A stretch of 64,000 nucleotides of DNA from Corynebacterium suranareeae (lineage in GTDB: Bacteria; Actinomycetota; Actinomycetes; Mycobacteriales; Mycobacteriaceae). The stretch covers positions 3,286,001-3,350,000 of the forward strand of contig NZ_AP017369.1 of the NCBI RefSeq assembly GCF_002355155.1, read 5' to 3'. Every line of letters starts with the position of its first letter. Within the stretch, counting starts at the first letter, position 1. Below, piece after piece: positions 54,494 to 63,924 of this stretch. Below the pieces are notes generated by a model. That model worked only from the letters and a program-made list of their open reading frames with translations. It did not search any database and was not told where the DNA came from. The translations under genes were made by a program, and so were the position numbers.

Positions 54494-56353
54494 TTATTCC
54501 TCCCAGCTTTTCACCTTGCGCAGCAGCAGCCTGCTCTTTCGTTGGGATGCACCAAGTTTGCGACTCATCTTGTTGAGAACCTTGATGGCATCGTTGATGT
54601 GTGGGCCCTTGTTGAGCATGACGCATTCAGCACGAAGAGCCATGGCGGCGTCGGTGATTTCTGCGCGGGATGGGAGTCCGTTTTTGGCCATGTTTTCTAG
54701 AACTTGGGTGGCCAGAATGGTGGGGACGTGGGCGGCTTCGGCAAGAGCCATGATCAGTTGGGGGACTTCCGCCATGCGGTCAAAGCCGAGTTCAACGGCG
54801 AGGTCTCCGCGGGCGATCATGATGCCGAAGTTTTCGTGTCGCATGCCGGTGAGCAGGATGTGGGCGAGGCCTTCGTAGCCTGGGATGGTTTCGATTTTCA
54901 GTACGAGACCGAGGCGTTCTACTGCTGCTGGGTCGTCGATGTCTTCAAGTGCTTGGAGGAGGTATTCGACATCTGCGACGTCGCGGATAAAGGAAACCGC
55001 GACGATGTCGGCGTATTTGACCACAAAGCGCAGGTGTTGGAGGTCCTCTCCGGTAAGGCTTGGGAGGGGAAGTTCGGAGTCGGGCAGGTTGATACCTTTG
55101 TAGGCTGCCAGGTTTACGCCTTGTGGCCTAGCGCGTGTGATTTCTAGTTCCACGTCGTTGAAGCCGTCGGGCGTGGAGGCCTTGTCGATGCAGACTGCGG
55201 CGATGGCTCCGTCGTCGAAAAGCACTCTGTGCCCGACCTTAATTGCGCCGACTGCCTGCGGAAGTGTGCAGCTCAGGCGTGGGGTGCGGCCGGATCCGAG
55301 GGAGGGATCGTAGATTTGGTCTTCATCGGTGAGGATGAGGCGGTCGCCGACTTTGAGGTTGATGCGTTGGACTACGGCGGGGATTCCGTAGACGCGGGAG
55401 CGGTCATAATCGTGTTCTAAGAGAGTGCCGTTGGAGACGTAGGCTTTTTGTTGGCCTTCGGCGAGAACTGCGCCGTCGAAAGTTCGGGTGACGGTGAAAG
55501 ACCTGCGGGACCCCCTAGAATCAGGGACGTTGATGACGCTGCCGACGCTTAATTTGCTGAACCATTCTGGGGTTACTTCGATGGGGAGTGCGGGGCGGCC
55601 AGGCAGGTTGGTGGGTACGGGGACGGGATCATAGCCGTGCGGGGTTATCCACAATTTTGCGGGAGTGAGCACTTTGCCGGTTTCGTTGCGGGTGACTCGT
55701 GCACGTCCAACTTCTGGACCGGGAGCTATTTCGCCAGTACGAACCTTCGGGCCAGCAAGGTCCATGCTCACGCGGATTTCGCGGCCGACTTCTTCTGCAA
55801 CCGCGTGGACGTTGTCGATCATCTGCTTCCAGACGGTTTCATCATCATGGGCACAGTTGATGCGGGCGAGATCCATACCGCTTTTGGCGAATCCGCGAAC
55901 CAATTCAATGTCGGTGGCAGCCTCCGTGGGGAGGGTAACCATGATGCACGATGGCGTGTCAGGCAAAGGTTCGCCGAGGAGGATTTCCGCGTGCTCGTCT
56001 AGGATTTCATCGGCATCCTCATAGGCATCAACCACATCAGATGGTGGATAAAGGGGGCCTTCACCAGCGAAAGCTCCAATAACATTGCGGGCAGCTTTCA
56101 GTCGGGCTTGGACGGCAGGTTCCGTGGCGGTTAAGCGGGTAGCGCCTACTGAAGCGAGGCGTTGCTGCAGTCCGCGGAGATCCTTGGTGCGCAGATGGGC
56201 ATAGTGCATGAGGTTGCGGGCGCCCACATAGTGAGTCGGTGCGACTTTCCCGATGGCTTCGCTGTGAGTTTGTGTCACCTCATCAAGTTCTAGGATCAAA
56301 CCATCAAGTTCAGTTTTGATCTCTTGGAGAATGTCCTGGTCAAACTCGTTCAT
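54494..56353 (-). CDS. pyk2: Pyruvate-kinase-like protein (Pyk2)
   Basis: 619 residues, longer than ordinary pyruvate kinase (about 475). An N-terminal helical extension of about 135 residues precedes the barrel. Pyruvate kinase blocks are recognisable: Met-Asp-Leu-Ala-Arg-Ile-Asn-Cys-Ala-His, Met-Asp-Leu-Ala-Gly-Pro-Lys-Val-Arg-Thr, Val-Ser-Phe-Ile-Arg, Ile-Ala-Arg-Gly-Asp-Leu-Ala-Val-Glu and Ala-Thr-Gln-Val-Leu-Glu. The usual C-terminal regulatory domain is largely absent. Where typical enzymes have Ile-Glu-Asn, it reads Ile-Glu-Thr. It catalyses, or derives from an enzyme catalysing, phosphoenolpyruvate plus ADP to pyruvate plus ATP. It lies downstream of ldhA, behind a strong terminator. 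Confidence 0.9.
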   Translation of the reverse strand: MNEFDQDILQEIKTELDGLILELDEVTQTHSEAIGKVAPTHYVGARNLMHYAHLRTKDLRGLQQRLASVGATRLTATEPAVQARLKAARNVIGAFAGEGPLYPPSDVVDAYEDADEILDEHAEILLGEPLPDTPSCIMVTLPTEAATDIELVRGFAKSGMDLARINCAHDDETVWKQMIDNVHAVAEEVGREIRVSMDLAGPKVRTGEIAPGPEVGRARVTRNETGKVLTPAKLWITPHGYDPVPVPTNLPGRPALPIEVTPEWFSKLSVGSVINVPDSRGSRRSFTVTRTFDGAVLAEGQQKAYVSNGTLLEHDYDRSRVYGIPAVVQRINLKVGDRLILTDEDQIYDPSLGSGRTPRLSCTLPQAVGAIKVGHRVLFDDGAIAAVCIDKASTPDGFNDVELEITRARPQGVNLAAYKGINLPDSELPLPSLTGEDLQHLRFVVKYADIVAVSFIRDVADVEYLLQALEDIDDPAAVERLGLVLKIETIPGYEGLAHILLTGMRHENFGIMIARGDLAVELGFDRMAEVPQLIMALAEAAHVPTILATQVLENMAKNGLPSRAEITDAAMALRAECVMLNKGPHINDAIKVLNKMSRKLGASQRKSRLLLRKVKSWEE

Positions 56354-56404
56354 CTGCGCTCCTTAGCTACAAACACTCAGTAGCTTCATTGTGCCCCCAA
56401 ATTA

Positions 56405-56458
56405 AAAAGTTGGCAGTGCAAGTACTCAAATTGAAAGTTACTTGCGCTGCCAACTTTT
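56405..56458 (-). terminator. Terminator of ldhA
   Basis: A 20-base stem with one wobble pair. The arms are 56405-56424 and 56439-56458 and both end in AAAA/TTTT, lying between the ldhA stop and the pyk2 start. Partial read-through would couple the two genes. Confidence 0.93.
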
Positions 56459-56469
56459 CTGACCTTGTT

Positions 56470-57414
56470 TTAGAAGAACTGTTTCTGGATTTCACGCAAA
56501 GTGTTGGCGGAATGTTGGAAGCGTTCCATTTCGTGGTCAGTGATTTCTAGCTCTACCACTCGGCGGATACCACGACGGTTAATAATGGCGGGGGTGCCAA
56601 TGTAGATGTCTTCTTCGCCGTATTCACCGTTCAACAGTGCGGAGACTGGGAGGGCAACGTCTTGGTTTTGCAGGACCGCGCGGGTGATTCGTGCAAGACC
56701 CATGCCGATGCCATAAGAGGTGGATCCTTTGGCGTCGATGATGTGATAGGCGGCGTCGCGGGTGTCTTCGAAAATTTTCTCCAGACGTCCCTCAAGGGTT
56801 GGGTCCTTGTCCAGCATGCGGCTAAGCGATACACCCGCGATGGTTGCAGAAGATAAAACCGGAAGCTCAGTGTCGCCATGTTCACCGATGATGTAGGCGT
56901 GCACAGAGCTTGGTGCAACCTCATACAGTTCACCCAGCATGTAGCGGAAACGTGCAGAGTCCAGGACAGTTCCGGAGCCGATCACGCGGTGCCAGTCCAG
57001 ACCGGAATGCTTCCACACGGTGTAGGTAAGAATGTCCACTGGGTTGGAGGCCACGAGGAAGATGCCGTCAAAGCCGCTGGCCATGACATCATCGACGATG
57101 GTTTTCATGATCTTGACGTTTTTGTCCACGAGCTGCAGGCGGGTTTCACCTGGCTTTTGAGCTGCGCCGGCACAGATGACCACCATTGCTGCATCTTCAC
57201 AGTCCGCATAGGTGCCTCTGGTAACACGGGTGCGGGAATCAGCCCACACAACACCATGGTTTAAGTCCATGACGTTGCCTTCGAGTTTCTTTTCATCAAT
57301 GTCAATGATTGCCAGGTGATCCGCGGTGCCCTGGTTGATCAGTGCGTATGCGTATGCAACTCCAACATCACCTGCACCAATGAGGACGACCTTGTTGCCG
57401 ACGGTTTCTTTCAT
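56470..57414 (-). CDS. ldhA: L-lactate dehydrogenase (NAD+)
   Basis: 314 residues from ATG 57414, the normal start for this family; an open frame continues 14 codons upstream. The NAD-binding motif Gly-Ala-Gly-Asp-Val-Gly is at the N-terminus. The substrate site contains Asp-Ser-Ala-Arg-Phe-Arg, and the catalytic histidine is in Gly-Glu-His-Gly-Asp-Thr-Glu. It reduces pyruvate to L-lactate, the main fermentation product under oxygen limitation. The upstream region carries the palindrome TGGTCTGACCA (57540-57550), the same as before the lactate permease gene. The gene is divergent from the DUF2319 hydrolase gene. Confidence 0.97.
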   Translation of the reverse strand: MKETVGNKVVLIGAGDVGVAYAYALINQGTADHLAIIDIDEKKLEGNVMDLNHGVVWADSRTRVTRGTYADCEDAAMVVICAGAAQKPGETRLQLVDKNVKIMKTIVDDVMASGFDGIFLVASNPVDILTYTVWKHSGLDWHRVIGSGTVLDSARFRYMLGELYEVAPSSVHAYIIGEHGDTELPVLSSATIAGVSLSRMLDKDPTLEGRLEKIFEDTRDAAYHIIDAKGSTSYGIGMGLARITRAVLQNQDVALPVSALLNGEYGEEDIYIGTPAIINRRGIRRVVELEITDHEMERFQHSANTLREIQKQFF

Positions 57415-57539
57415 TTTCGATCCCACTTTCTGATTTCCCTTAACCGGACAACCCACAAAGCAGCTCAGAAAATCAGCAAGAGCTCGTGCCCGGATTCCTT
57501 TGTTACACCTTTAATTATGCCCGATTATGTCCGAAAATG

Positions 57540-57550
57540 TGGTCTGACCA
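57540..57550. promoter_or_regulatory. LldR-type operator upstream of ldhA
   Basis: TGGTCTGACCA, a perfect palindrome fitting the TNGTNNNACNA consensus of FCD-type GntR regulators. It is identical to 62514-62524 upstream of the permease-lldD operon. The extended context TGTGGTCTGACCACG is also palindromic. Confidence 0.8.
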
Positions 57551-57654
57551 CGTTCTATTTTTGTTGAAAAAATCACATGGCTTACACATTGCCATTCAGG
57601 CCAAACCAACTTATGCACTGCAGAACTACCTATGCTCTGCCAAGATGACCAAGT

Positions 57655-59451
57655 ATGGTTTTGCTCCCCAGACTAGCGTCTTGGCTCACCGCCTGCTTGC
57701 CAGTCTCAAAAACTCACTCAAAAACTCACTCGCTCAGCCAGAAGCCGATCCTAAAAACCACCGTTCACCTCGCATCCCTTAGCGCGCAGTTGATCACAGA
57801 ACTAGTCCCGGGAATCCGAATGTCCCGGACTCAAAAGCGAATCCTGCCCGCTCACATGGGTGCAGGGTTCATCGGCGCGGAGGTCGCATCGTGGTGGGCA
57901 TTATCACCGTCTCTATTACCTAAACCATGGTGGGTAACCGCTGCCAACCTGGCAGTTTTGCAAGCAGTGGGGCATGCGGTGGCAACAGGAATCCACACAG
58001 TCCTCCCCACAACCAGCCGGCAATTATCCAAAATTCACATCACGACCGGCACAATCACTGCAACCACCACGGCTGTGGGGTTAATCAGACACCGCACCCA
58101 AATCCGACTCATCGGCACGAAAGATATTGGACCAAAAGACACCATCGCGGGAATTGTCTTCGGCACTTTAGGCTATGGCGCACTCCTGATCGGTGGCGAA
58201 CTCACGCAGCACAGTATTAATAAAGTCAAACGCCACATCGAAAAATTCCTACCGCCGTGGATCAGTTTCATCGCAGCGGTTGCAGCCATCACTATAACCA
58301 CCTTGACCTTGGCCGATCGCGTGTTGTTGCGGCGTATTCTCCACAATTCCGCAATCCAGGCAGAACGTCTTAATCGCCTGGTTTTCCCCGGAACCGAGCA
58401 ACCGTGGGAACCGGAACGTTCAGGCAGTCCGTGGTCGTATGAAAAGTGGGGTGCGGTGGGTTCGCAAGGTCGCGCAGTACTCTCGGGAGGCCCGCGTAAA
58501 GATGACATCATCACTGTCACCAGGCTTCCTGCCGCAAGCGTGCATGAACCGATCCGAATTTTCATCGGCAAAATCCCAGGGCGTTCAATCAGTGATCAAA
58601 TAAAACTTGTCATTCAAGAAATCCACCGCACCGGAGCGCTACGCCGCGACCACATCGTGATCAACAATTCCACCGGCACCGGCTGGATCACCGATTGGTC
58701 CGCCCACACCTTCGAATTCCTCACCGGCGGAAATTGCGCAACACTTTCCATCCAATACTCCTACCTCCCCAGCGCGCTGAGCTGGTACAAGGACAACGAC
58801 GCACCCATCAACGCGGCGAGATTGCTTATCGACGCCCTCCTCCACCAACTAAATCTCCTCCCAAAGGCAAGCCGCCCGAAACTTTTTCTAGCGGGAGAGT
58901 CACTGGGGGCGTATGGGTTGGTGGAGGTGTGGGGAGACGTCGAAAAGCTTCTTGAGGTCGCGGACGGCGTGCTTTTAAGTGGCACGCCGCGGTTTTCGGA
59001 CTCGATGAATGCGTTTCGCGCGCGGCGTGATGCGGGCAGCTCCGAGCGCCTACCCGTGATTGATAGTGGGCGCCACATCCGTTTTGCTGGTAATCCCGAC
59101 CATTTGAAAATGGCTTCTACCTGGGAATTTCCGCGTATGATCGTGGCCCAGCATGCCTCTGATCCAATTGTATGGTGGGATGCCGCGCTATTTTTTCGGG
59201 CGCCCGAATGGCTGAAAACTCCCAAGCAGGACCACCAAGATGTGTTTCCGCGCCTGCGTTGGGTTCCGTTTGTGACCGGCTGGCAGGTGGCGTTGGATTT
59301 GCTGACTTCGACTGCGGTGCCTGGCGGGCATGGGCATAACTATCACGAAGAATTTATCGACTACTGGGCAGCACTTTTGGACCGCGACGTCACCCCCGAG
59401 CTGCGCCATGCCATTTCATATTGGATCCGGGCGAATCACATTAAACGCTAG
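57655..59451 (+). CDS. Membrane alpha/beta-hydrolase (DUF2319 family)
   Basis: 598 residues, though the exact start is uncertain. The N-terminal half (about 50-230) has five to six hydrophobic segments. The C-terminal half is an alpha/beta-hydrolase-like domain with the nucleophile motif Gly-Glu-Ser-Leu-Gly-Ala-Tyr-Gly. A conserved His (Pro-Gly-Gly-His-Gly-His-Asn-Tyr) near residue 560 is a candidate catalytic histidine. This two-part layout is the actinobacterial DUF2319 family, of unknown substrate. The short repeat AAAACTCACTC occurs twice near the start and encodes repeated Lys-Thr-His-Ser. The operator at 57540 is shared with ldhA. Confidence 0.82.
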   Translation: MVLLPRLASWLTACLPVSKTHSKTHSLSQKPILKTTVHLASLSAQLITELVPGIRMSRTQKRILPAHMGAGFIGAEVASWWALSPSLLPKPWWVTAANLAVLQAVGHAVATGIHTVLPTTSRQLSKIHITTGTITATTTAVGLIRHRTQIRLIGTKDIGPKDTIAGIVFGTLGYGALLIGGELTQHSINKVKRHIEKFLPPWISFIAAVAAITITTLTLADRVLLRRILHNSAIQAERLNRLVFPGTEQPWEPERSGSPWSYEKWGAVGSQGRAVLSGGPRKDDIITVTRLPAASVHEPIRIFIGKIPGRSISDQIKLVIQEIHRTGALRRDHIVINNSTGTGWITDWSAHTFEFLTGGNCATLSIQYSYLPSALSWYKDNDAPINAARLLIDALLHQLNLLPKASRPKLFLAGESLGAYGLVEVWGDVEKLLEVADGVLLSGTPRFSDSMNAFRARRDAGSSERLPVIDSGRHIRFAGNPDHLKMASTWEFPRMIVAQHASDPIVWWDAALFFRAPEWLKTPKQDHQDVFPRLRWVPFVTGWQVALDLLTSTAVPGGHGHNYHEEFIDYWAALLDRDVTPELRHAISYWIRANHIKR

Positions 59452-59704
59452 GCCCTCAGATGGGTTGAAATTCCTAGAATGAGTGTTTGTATCGGCGGCG
59501 TCCGTTTAGGCGCTTGAGAGCGATTCTAGAAGGGGCCATTTTTGAGGCCCGTGGGATTATTGTGAAACCAGTACGTTTGCTGATCAAATTTTCACCACAT
59601 CCGTGAGGTCCGACCTCAAAATCGAGCGAATTTTTGCATTACTGCGACACCCGCACGTCGATTCAACTTACCCCCGGCAAAAATTAGGCCGCTAATCTAA
59701 ACCC

Positions 59705-60343
59705 ATGACGCATGCGATCCTTTTTGACCTCGACGGCACCCTCGTTGATCACGCCTCCGCCGCCAGCGCCGCACTTCACGCCTGGTCACCGACCGTCGGC
59801 GTGGAAACAGACGTCGAGCGCTGGATCGAATTAGACAAATGGGGCTTTGCCCGTTTCGAGCGCGGCGAAACCACACATTTAGGTCAGCGGCGCGACCGCA
59901 TCAGGGCATACCTGAACAAACAGCTTGACGACGCCACCTGCGATGACATTTACTCCGGCTACCTTAAAGCATATGAACAAAACTGGACTGCCTTTCCTGA
60001 TGCGAAGGGCGTACTCGATCGTGCGGTAGCCACCGGAAAACCTGTTGGAATTCTAACTAACGGCGCAGCCCCCATGCAGCAGGGCAAACTTGATCGCACC
60101 GGTCTTGGCCTGCCAGAACTTGTCATGCTGGCTGCGTCTACCTTGGATTCCGCGAAACCACGCCCTGAAATGTATGCCCGTGCCCTTGCCCATTTGGGTG
60201 CAACGTCTGCAACGATCATCGGTGATGACTGGGTCAATGATGTTGAAGCCCCTCGAGCGCTTGGCTGGGAAGCATTTTATCTAGATCGTTCCGAAACTGA
60301 TCCGCGCGCTGATATCCACTCGCTCGATCAACTCTTTCACTAG
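59705..60343 (+). CDS. HAD-superfamily phosphatase (phosphoglycolate phosphatase-like)
   Basis: 212 residues with motif I Phe-Asp-Leu-Asp-Gly-Thr-Leu, motif II Leu-Thr-Asn-Gly-Ala, the lysine region Asp-Ser-Ala-Lys-Pro and motif III Gly-Asp-Asp-Trp-Val-Asn-Asp. The cap domain is of the helical class I type. The substrate is unknown. About 250 bases upstream contain no gene. The next gene follows within 42 bases, so it probably heads the operon running to the metallophosphoesterase gene. Confidence 0.88.
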   Translation: MTHAILFDLDGTLVDHASAASAALHAWSPTVGVETDVERWIELDKWGFARFERGETTHLGQRRDRIRAYLNKQLDDATCDDIYSGYLKAYEQNWTAFPDAKGVLDRAVATGKPVGILTNGAAPMQQGKLDRTGLGLPELVMLAASTLDSAKPRPEMYARALAHLGATSATIIGDDWVNDVEAPRALGWEAFYLDRSETDPRADIHSLDQLFH

Positions 60344-60384
60344 GCTGGTTTTTGTTAGAAACATTCTTGAAAGGACGGTTGTTT

Positions 60385-60930
60385 ATGAAAATCGGCGTCA
60401 TTCTAGGAAGCATCCGCGAAGGTCGGTTCGGTGCAGGTGTTGCAGATTGGGTCATGGAACAAATCGCAGCGTACGATGCCCCCGATGCAGAGTTTGAACT
60501 CCTAGACCTTAAATCTTTCAATGTTCCGCTGTTGGAATCCGCCACTGTTCCAGGTGCCGCCAACAAACAATACGACGATCCGCAGGTCACCGCCTGGTCC
60601 AAGGCTATCGATGCCTGTGACGCTTTCATTTTCATCACCCCTGAGTACAACCATGGTGTGCCCGGCGCGTTTAAAAATGCCTTCGATGTCTTAGGCAATG
60701 AGTGGCAAAACAAAGTTGTTGCTTTCGTTTCCTATGGTGCAGCTGAAGGAGTTCGCGCTGTTGAGCAGTGGCGCCAAATTGTCGGAAACTTCAATATTTT
60801 TGATATCCGCAGCCAGGTGACGTTTTCCACCTTCACGGAAAACAAGGACGGCGCTTTTAGCCCCAATGAACGCCGCGCCGGTGAGTTAGAACGACTTCTT
60901 GATAGCCTCCTATCGGCTCTACGCAAATAA
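60385..60930 (+). CDS. NADPH-dependent FMN reductase family protein
   Basis: 181 residues from ATG 60385, with GAAAGGACGG (60369-60378) in front; an ATG-like start upstream lies without such a site. The flavodoxin-like fold is shown by Gly-Ser-Ile-Arg-Glu-Gly-Arg (FMN phosphate loop) and Pro-Glu-Tyr-Asn-His-Gly-Val-Pro-Gly-Ala-Phe-Lys-Asn. It reduces FMN or quinone-type substrates with NADPH. It sits 15 bases before lldR. Confidence 0.9.
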   Translation: MKIGVILGSIREGRFGAGVADWVMEQIAAYDAPDAEFELLDLKSFNVPLLESATVPGAANKQYDDPQVTAWSKAIDACDAFIFITPEYNHGVPGAFKNAFDVLGNEWQNKVVAFVSYGAAEGVRAVEQWRQIVGNFNIFDIRSQVTFSTFTENKDGAFSPNERRAGELERLLDSLLSALRK

Positions 60931-60945
60931 GGTTCTGAAATACTA

Positions 60946-61641
60946 ATGAGTGTGAAAGCACATGAATCTGTCATGGATTGGGTCACCGAGGAGCTCCGCA
61001 GCGGGCGGCTAAAACTCGGCGACCATCTCCCCAGCGAACGTTCCCTGTCTGAAACCCTTGGTGTTTCCCGGAGTTCGCTGCGGGAGGCACTTCGTGTGCT
61101 TGAAGCGCTCGGCACGATTTCTACCGCCACTGGTTCCGGGCCACGTTCCGGCACGATTATCACCGCGGCCCCTGGCCAGGCTCTTTCCTTGTCTGTGACT
61201 TTGCAATTGATCACAGACCAGGTCGGCCATCACGATATTTACGAAACCCGCCAGCTCCTCGAGGGCTGGTCCGCGCTGCATTCCAACCCCGAGCGCGGCG
61301 ACTGGGCTGCCGCTGAAGCTTTGCTGGAAAAGATGGACGACCCCAGCCTTCCGCTGGAAGATTTTTTGCTTTTCGACGCCGAATTCCACGTTGTTTTATC
61401 AAAAGGCGCAGAAAACCCGCTGATCACCACTTTGATGGAAGCCCTTCGACTCTCCGTGTCTGATCACACTGTTGCCCGCGCGCGTGCCCTTCCCAATTGG
61501 TCTGAAACGTCAGCGCGTTTACAAAAAGAACACCGCGCAATTTTGAAGGCACTGCGTGCTGGTGAATCTGTACACGCAGCCGAGTTGATTAAAAAACACA
61601 TCGAAGGCTACTACGAAGAAACCGCTGCAGCGAAGGCCTAA
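60946..61641 (+). CDS. lldR: FCD-type GntR regulator of lactate genes
   Basis: 231 residues. The N-terminal winged helix carries Pro-Ser-Glu-Arg-Ser-Leu-Ser-Glu and Val-Ser-Arg-Ser-Ser-Leu-Arg-Glu-Ala-Leu-Arg. The FCD domain has Asp-Ala-Glu-Phe-His-Val-Val and a later His-Ile-Glu-Gly-Tyr-Tyr. The sequence closely resembles the C. glutamicum LldR whose structure is known (from memory), a repressor of the lactate permease-lldD operon released by L-lactate. Two identical TGGTCTGACCA sites (57540 and 62514) are its likely targets. It is co-transcribed with a metallophosphoesterase gene that starts directly after the stop. Confidence 0.93.
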   Translation: MSVKAHESVMDWVTEELRSGRLKLGDHLPSERSLSETLGVSRSSLREALRVLEALGTISTATGSGPRSGTIITAAPGQALSLSVTLQLITDQVGHHDIYETRQLLEGWSALHSNPERGDWAAAEALLEKMDDPSLPLEDFLLFDAEFHVVLSKGAENPLITTLMEALRLSVSDHTVARARALPNWSETSARLQKEHRAILKALRAGESVHAAELIKKHIEGYYEETAAAKA

Positions 61642-62430
61642 ATGTCCCGCACTTTGTGGGCGGTCAGTGATCTTCATGTAACTTTCGCCCAAAACCAAAA
61701 AACCGTTGATGCACTCCAGCCCCATAATCCAGGTGATTGGCTGATCGTTGCCGGAGATGTAGCCGAAAAAATCCCTGATGTGGTGCGGGTGTTGTCAGGG
61801 TTAGCTGCACGCTTTGACACTGTCATTTGGGTTCCCGGAAACCATGAGTTATTCAACCGGAAAACTGATCGCATCAACGGCAAAGCTCGATACCGCGCAT
61901 TGGTTGGTCAGCTTCGAGCGCTAGGTGTCATCACCCCCGAAGATCCCTACCCCGTCTTTGGCGGAGTCACTATTTGCCCACTGTTCACGCTTTACGATTA
62001 CTCTTTCCGCCCCCTTGGCTTCACCGCAAAACAGGCCGTGGCTCAAGCAAAAGTGAAACTCGACGACGAGCTAGCTATTGCCCCTTACGTTGATATCCCA
62101 CAGTGGTGTGCCGAACGACTCTCCTACACAGAAGATCGACTCAAAGCCACCAAGGGGCCAAAAGTCCTGGTCAATCACTGGCCACTTGTTATCGAACCCA
62201 CCCACCGCCTCTTTGAAAAAGACATCGCCTTATGGTGTGGCACCACCGCCACCAGAGACTGGGCAGTGCGCTTTAATGCAGTGATGGCGATCCATGGACA
62301 CCTGCATATTCCTGCTGAAACTCGAGTAGATGGAATAAGCCATGTGGAGGTGTCTTTGGGGTACCCCTTTGAAAAGCATCCACCACATTTAAAGAGGCCA
62401 TGGCCTTTTCCGGTCATGCAGATCAACTAA
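61642..62430 (+). CDS. Calcineurin-like metallophosphoesterase
   Basis: 262 residues with the five metallophosphoesterase blocks: Ser-Asp-Leu-His, Ala-Gly-Asp-Val, Gly-Asn-His-Glu-Leu-Phe, Asn-His-Trp-Pro and His-Gly-His-Leu-His. The start codon follows the lldR stop with no gap. The substrate is unknown. Confidence 0.9.
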   Translation: MSRTLWAVSDLHVTFAQNQKTVDALQPHNPGDWLIVAGDVAEKIPDVVRVLSGLAARFDTVIWVPGNHELFNRKTDRINGKARYRALVGQLRALGVITPEDPYPVFGGVTICPLFTLYDYSFRPLGFTAKQAVAQAKVKLDDELAIAPYVDIPQWCAERLSYTEDRLKATKGPKVLVNHWPLVIEPTHRLFEKDIALWCGTTATRDWAVRFNAVMAIHGHLHIPAETRVDGISHVEVSLGYPFEKHPPHLKRPWPFPVMQIN

Positions 62431-62491
62431 TTTTGCCCGATTGTGGGGGTAATTAGGCTCACCTGTTTCCTGGACCCCATTGACATTCAAA

Positions 62492-62524
62492 GGTGACGTG
62501 TCTTACATTCATGTGGTCTGACCA
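62492..62524. promoter_or_regulatory. Regulatory sites of the permease-lldD operon
   Basis: TGGTCTGACCA (62514-62524) is the LldR-type operator shared with ldhA. Just upstream, GGTGA-N6-TTACA (62492-62507) differs from the GlxR (CRP-type) consensus TGTGA-N6-TCACA by two bases. The first is well supported and the second is tentative. Confidence 0.7.
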
Positions 62525-62588
62525 TGAGGTTGGGCCAATCGGTTACAGCCCGTTTACTCCCGCCGTCCGTTCCAGAGAAGAGGTCACC

Positions 62589-63890
62589 ATGACAACTGCC
62601 GTAGATCAAAACTCACCACCGAAACAGCAATTAAACAGACGCGTCCTGCTGGGCAGCCTCAGTGGCAGCGTCATTGAGTGGTTTGATTTCCTCGTATACG
62701 GAACCGTCGCCGCACTGGTATTCAACAAGATGTACTTCCCCAGTGACAATGAGTTCCTTTCCACCATCTTGGCGTATGCGTCATTCTCCCTGACCTTCTT
62801 CTTCCGTCCCGTTGGTGGCGTCATTTTCGCTCACATCGGTGACCGGATTGGCCGCAAGAAAACCCTGTTCATCACCCTCATGCTCATGGGTGGTGGCACC
62901 GTTGCCATCGGTTTGCTTCCCGACTACAACTCAATCGGCATCTGGGCACCGATCCTGTTGATGTTCCTGCGCATCCTGCAGGGCATCGGCATCGGTGGCG
63001 AGTGGGGCGGCGCACTGCTTTTGGCTTATGAATACGCACCTAAGAACCAGCGTGGTCTCTACGGCGCAGTTCCTCAAATGGGCATTTCCCTCGGCATGCT
63101 TCTGGCTGCTGGTGTGATCTCCCTACTTACCCTCATGCCAGATGAGCAGTTCCTGACCTGGGGTTGGCGTGTCCCATTCGTAGGATCGATCATCCTCGTG
63201 TTCATTGGTCTGTTCATCCGAAATGGCCTTGATGAAACACCAGAATTCAAGCGCATCCGTGATTCCGGCCAGCAGGTAAAGATGCCTCTGAAGGAAGTGC
63301 TAACCAAGTACTGGCCAGCCGTACTTGTTTCCATCGGCGCGAAAGCTGCAGAAACCGGACCTTTCTACATCTTCGGCACCTACATCGTTGCGTATGCAAC
63401 CAACTTCCTGAACATCCGCGACAACATGGTCCTCCTGGCTGTTGCGTGCGCAGCACTCGTTGCCACCATTTGGATGCCACTGTTTGGTTCCTTCTCCGAC
63501 AAGGTCAACCGCGCAGCCCTCTACAGGATCTGTGCATCTGCAACCATCGTGTTGATTGTCCCTTACTACTTGATTCTCAACACCGGCGAAATTTGGGCAC
63601 TGTTTATCACCACCGTGATCGGCTTCGGAATTCTCTGGGGCAGCGTGAATGCAATCCTCGGAACCGTCATCGCAGAAAACTTCGCACCTGAGGTCCGCTA
63701 CACCGGCGCTACCCTGGGTTACCAAGTCGGAGCAGCACTCTTCGGCGGTACCGCCCCCATCATCGCCGCGTGGATGTTTGAAGTTTCCGGCGGACAGTGG
63801 TGGCCAATCGCCCTCTACGTTGCTGCATGCTGCCTCATCTCGGTCATCGCATCGTTCTTTATCCAACGCGTTGCCCACCAAGAGAACTAA
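62589..63890 (+). CDS. MHS-family (MFS) permease, L-lactate uptake candidate
   Basis: 433 residues from ATG 62589, with GAAGAGG in front; an in-frame stretch upstream overlaps the operator. Twelve hydrophobic segments. The metabolite:H+ symporter family is shown by Ser-Gly-Ser-Val-Ile-Glu-Trp-Phe-Asp-Phe-Leu-Val-Tyr-Gly, and the MFS loop by Gly-Asp-Arg-Ile-Gly-Arg-Lys-Lys. Lactate is inferred from the adjacent lldD, 34 bases downstream, and from the shared operator. Confidence 0.92.
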   Translation: MTTAVDQNSPPKQQLNRRVLLGSLSGSVIEWFDFLVYGTVAALVFNKMYFPSDNEFLSTILAYASFSLTFFFRPVGGVIFAHIGDRIGRKKTLFITLMLMGGGTVAIGLLPDYNSIGIWAPILLMFLRILQGIGIGGEWGGALLLAYEYAPKNQRGLYGAVPQMGISLGMLLAAGVISLLTLMPDEQFLTWGWRVPFVGSIILVFIGLFIRNGLDETPEFKRIRDSGQQVKMPLKEVLTKYWPAVLVSIGAKAAETGPFYIFGTYIVAYATNFLNIRDNMVLLAVACAALVATIWMPLFGSFSDKVNRAALYRICASATIVLIVPYYLILNTGEIWALFITTVIGFGILWGSVNAILGTVIAENFAPEVRYTGATLGYQVGAALFGGTAPIIAAWMFEVSGGQWWPIALYVAACCLISVIASFFIQRVAHQEN

Positions 63891-63924
63891 GATCTATTTT
63901 TAAACCTTCCGAAAGGATCCACCC

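Noticed and set aside
59490..59560. Third copy of the inverted-repeat element upstream of the HAD gene
   Set aside because: Only a short AGCGATTCT-like stretch is shared, which is compatible with chance.
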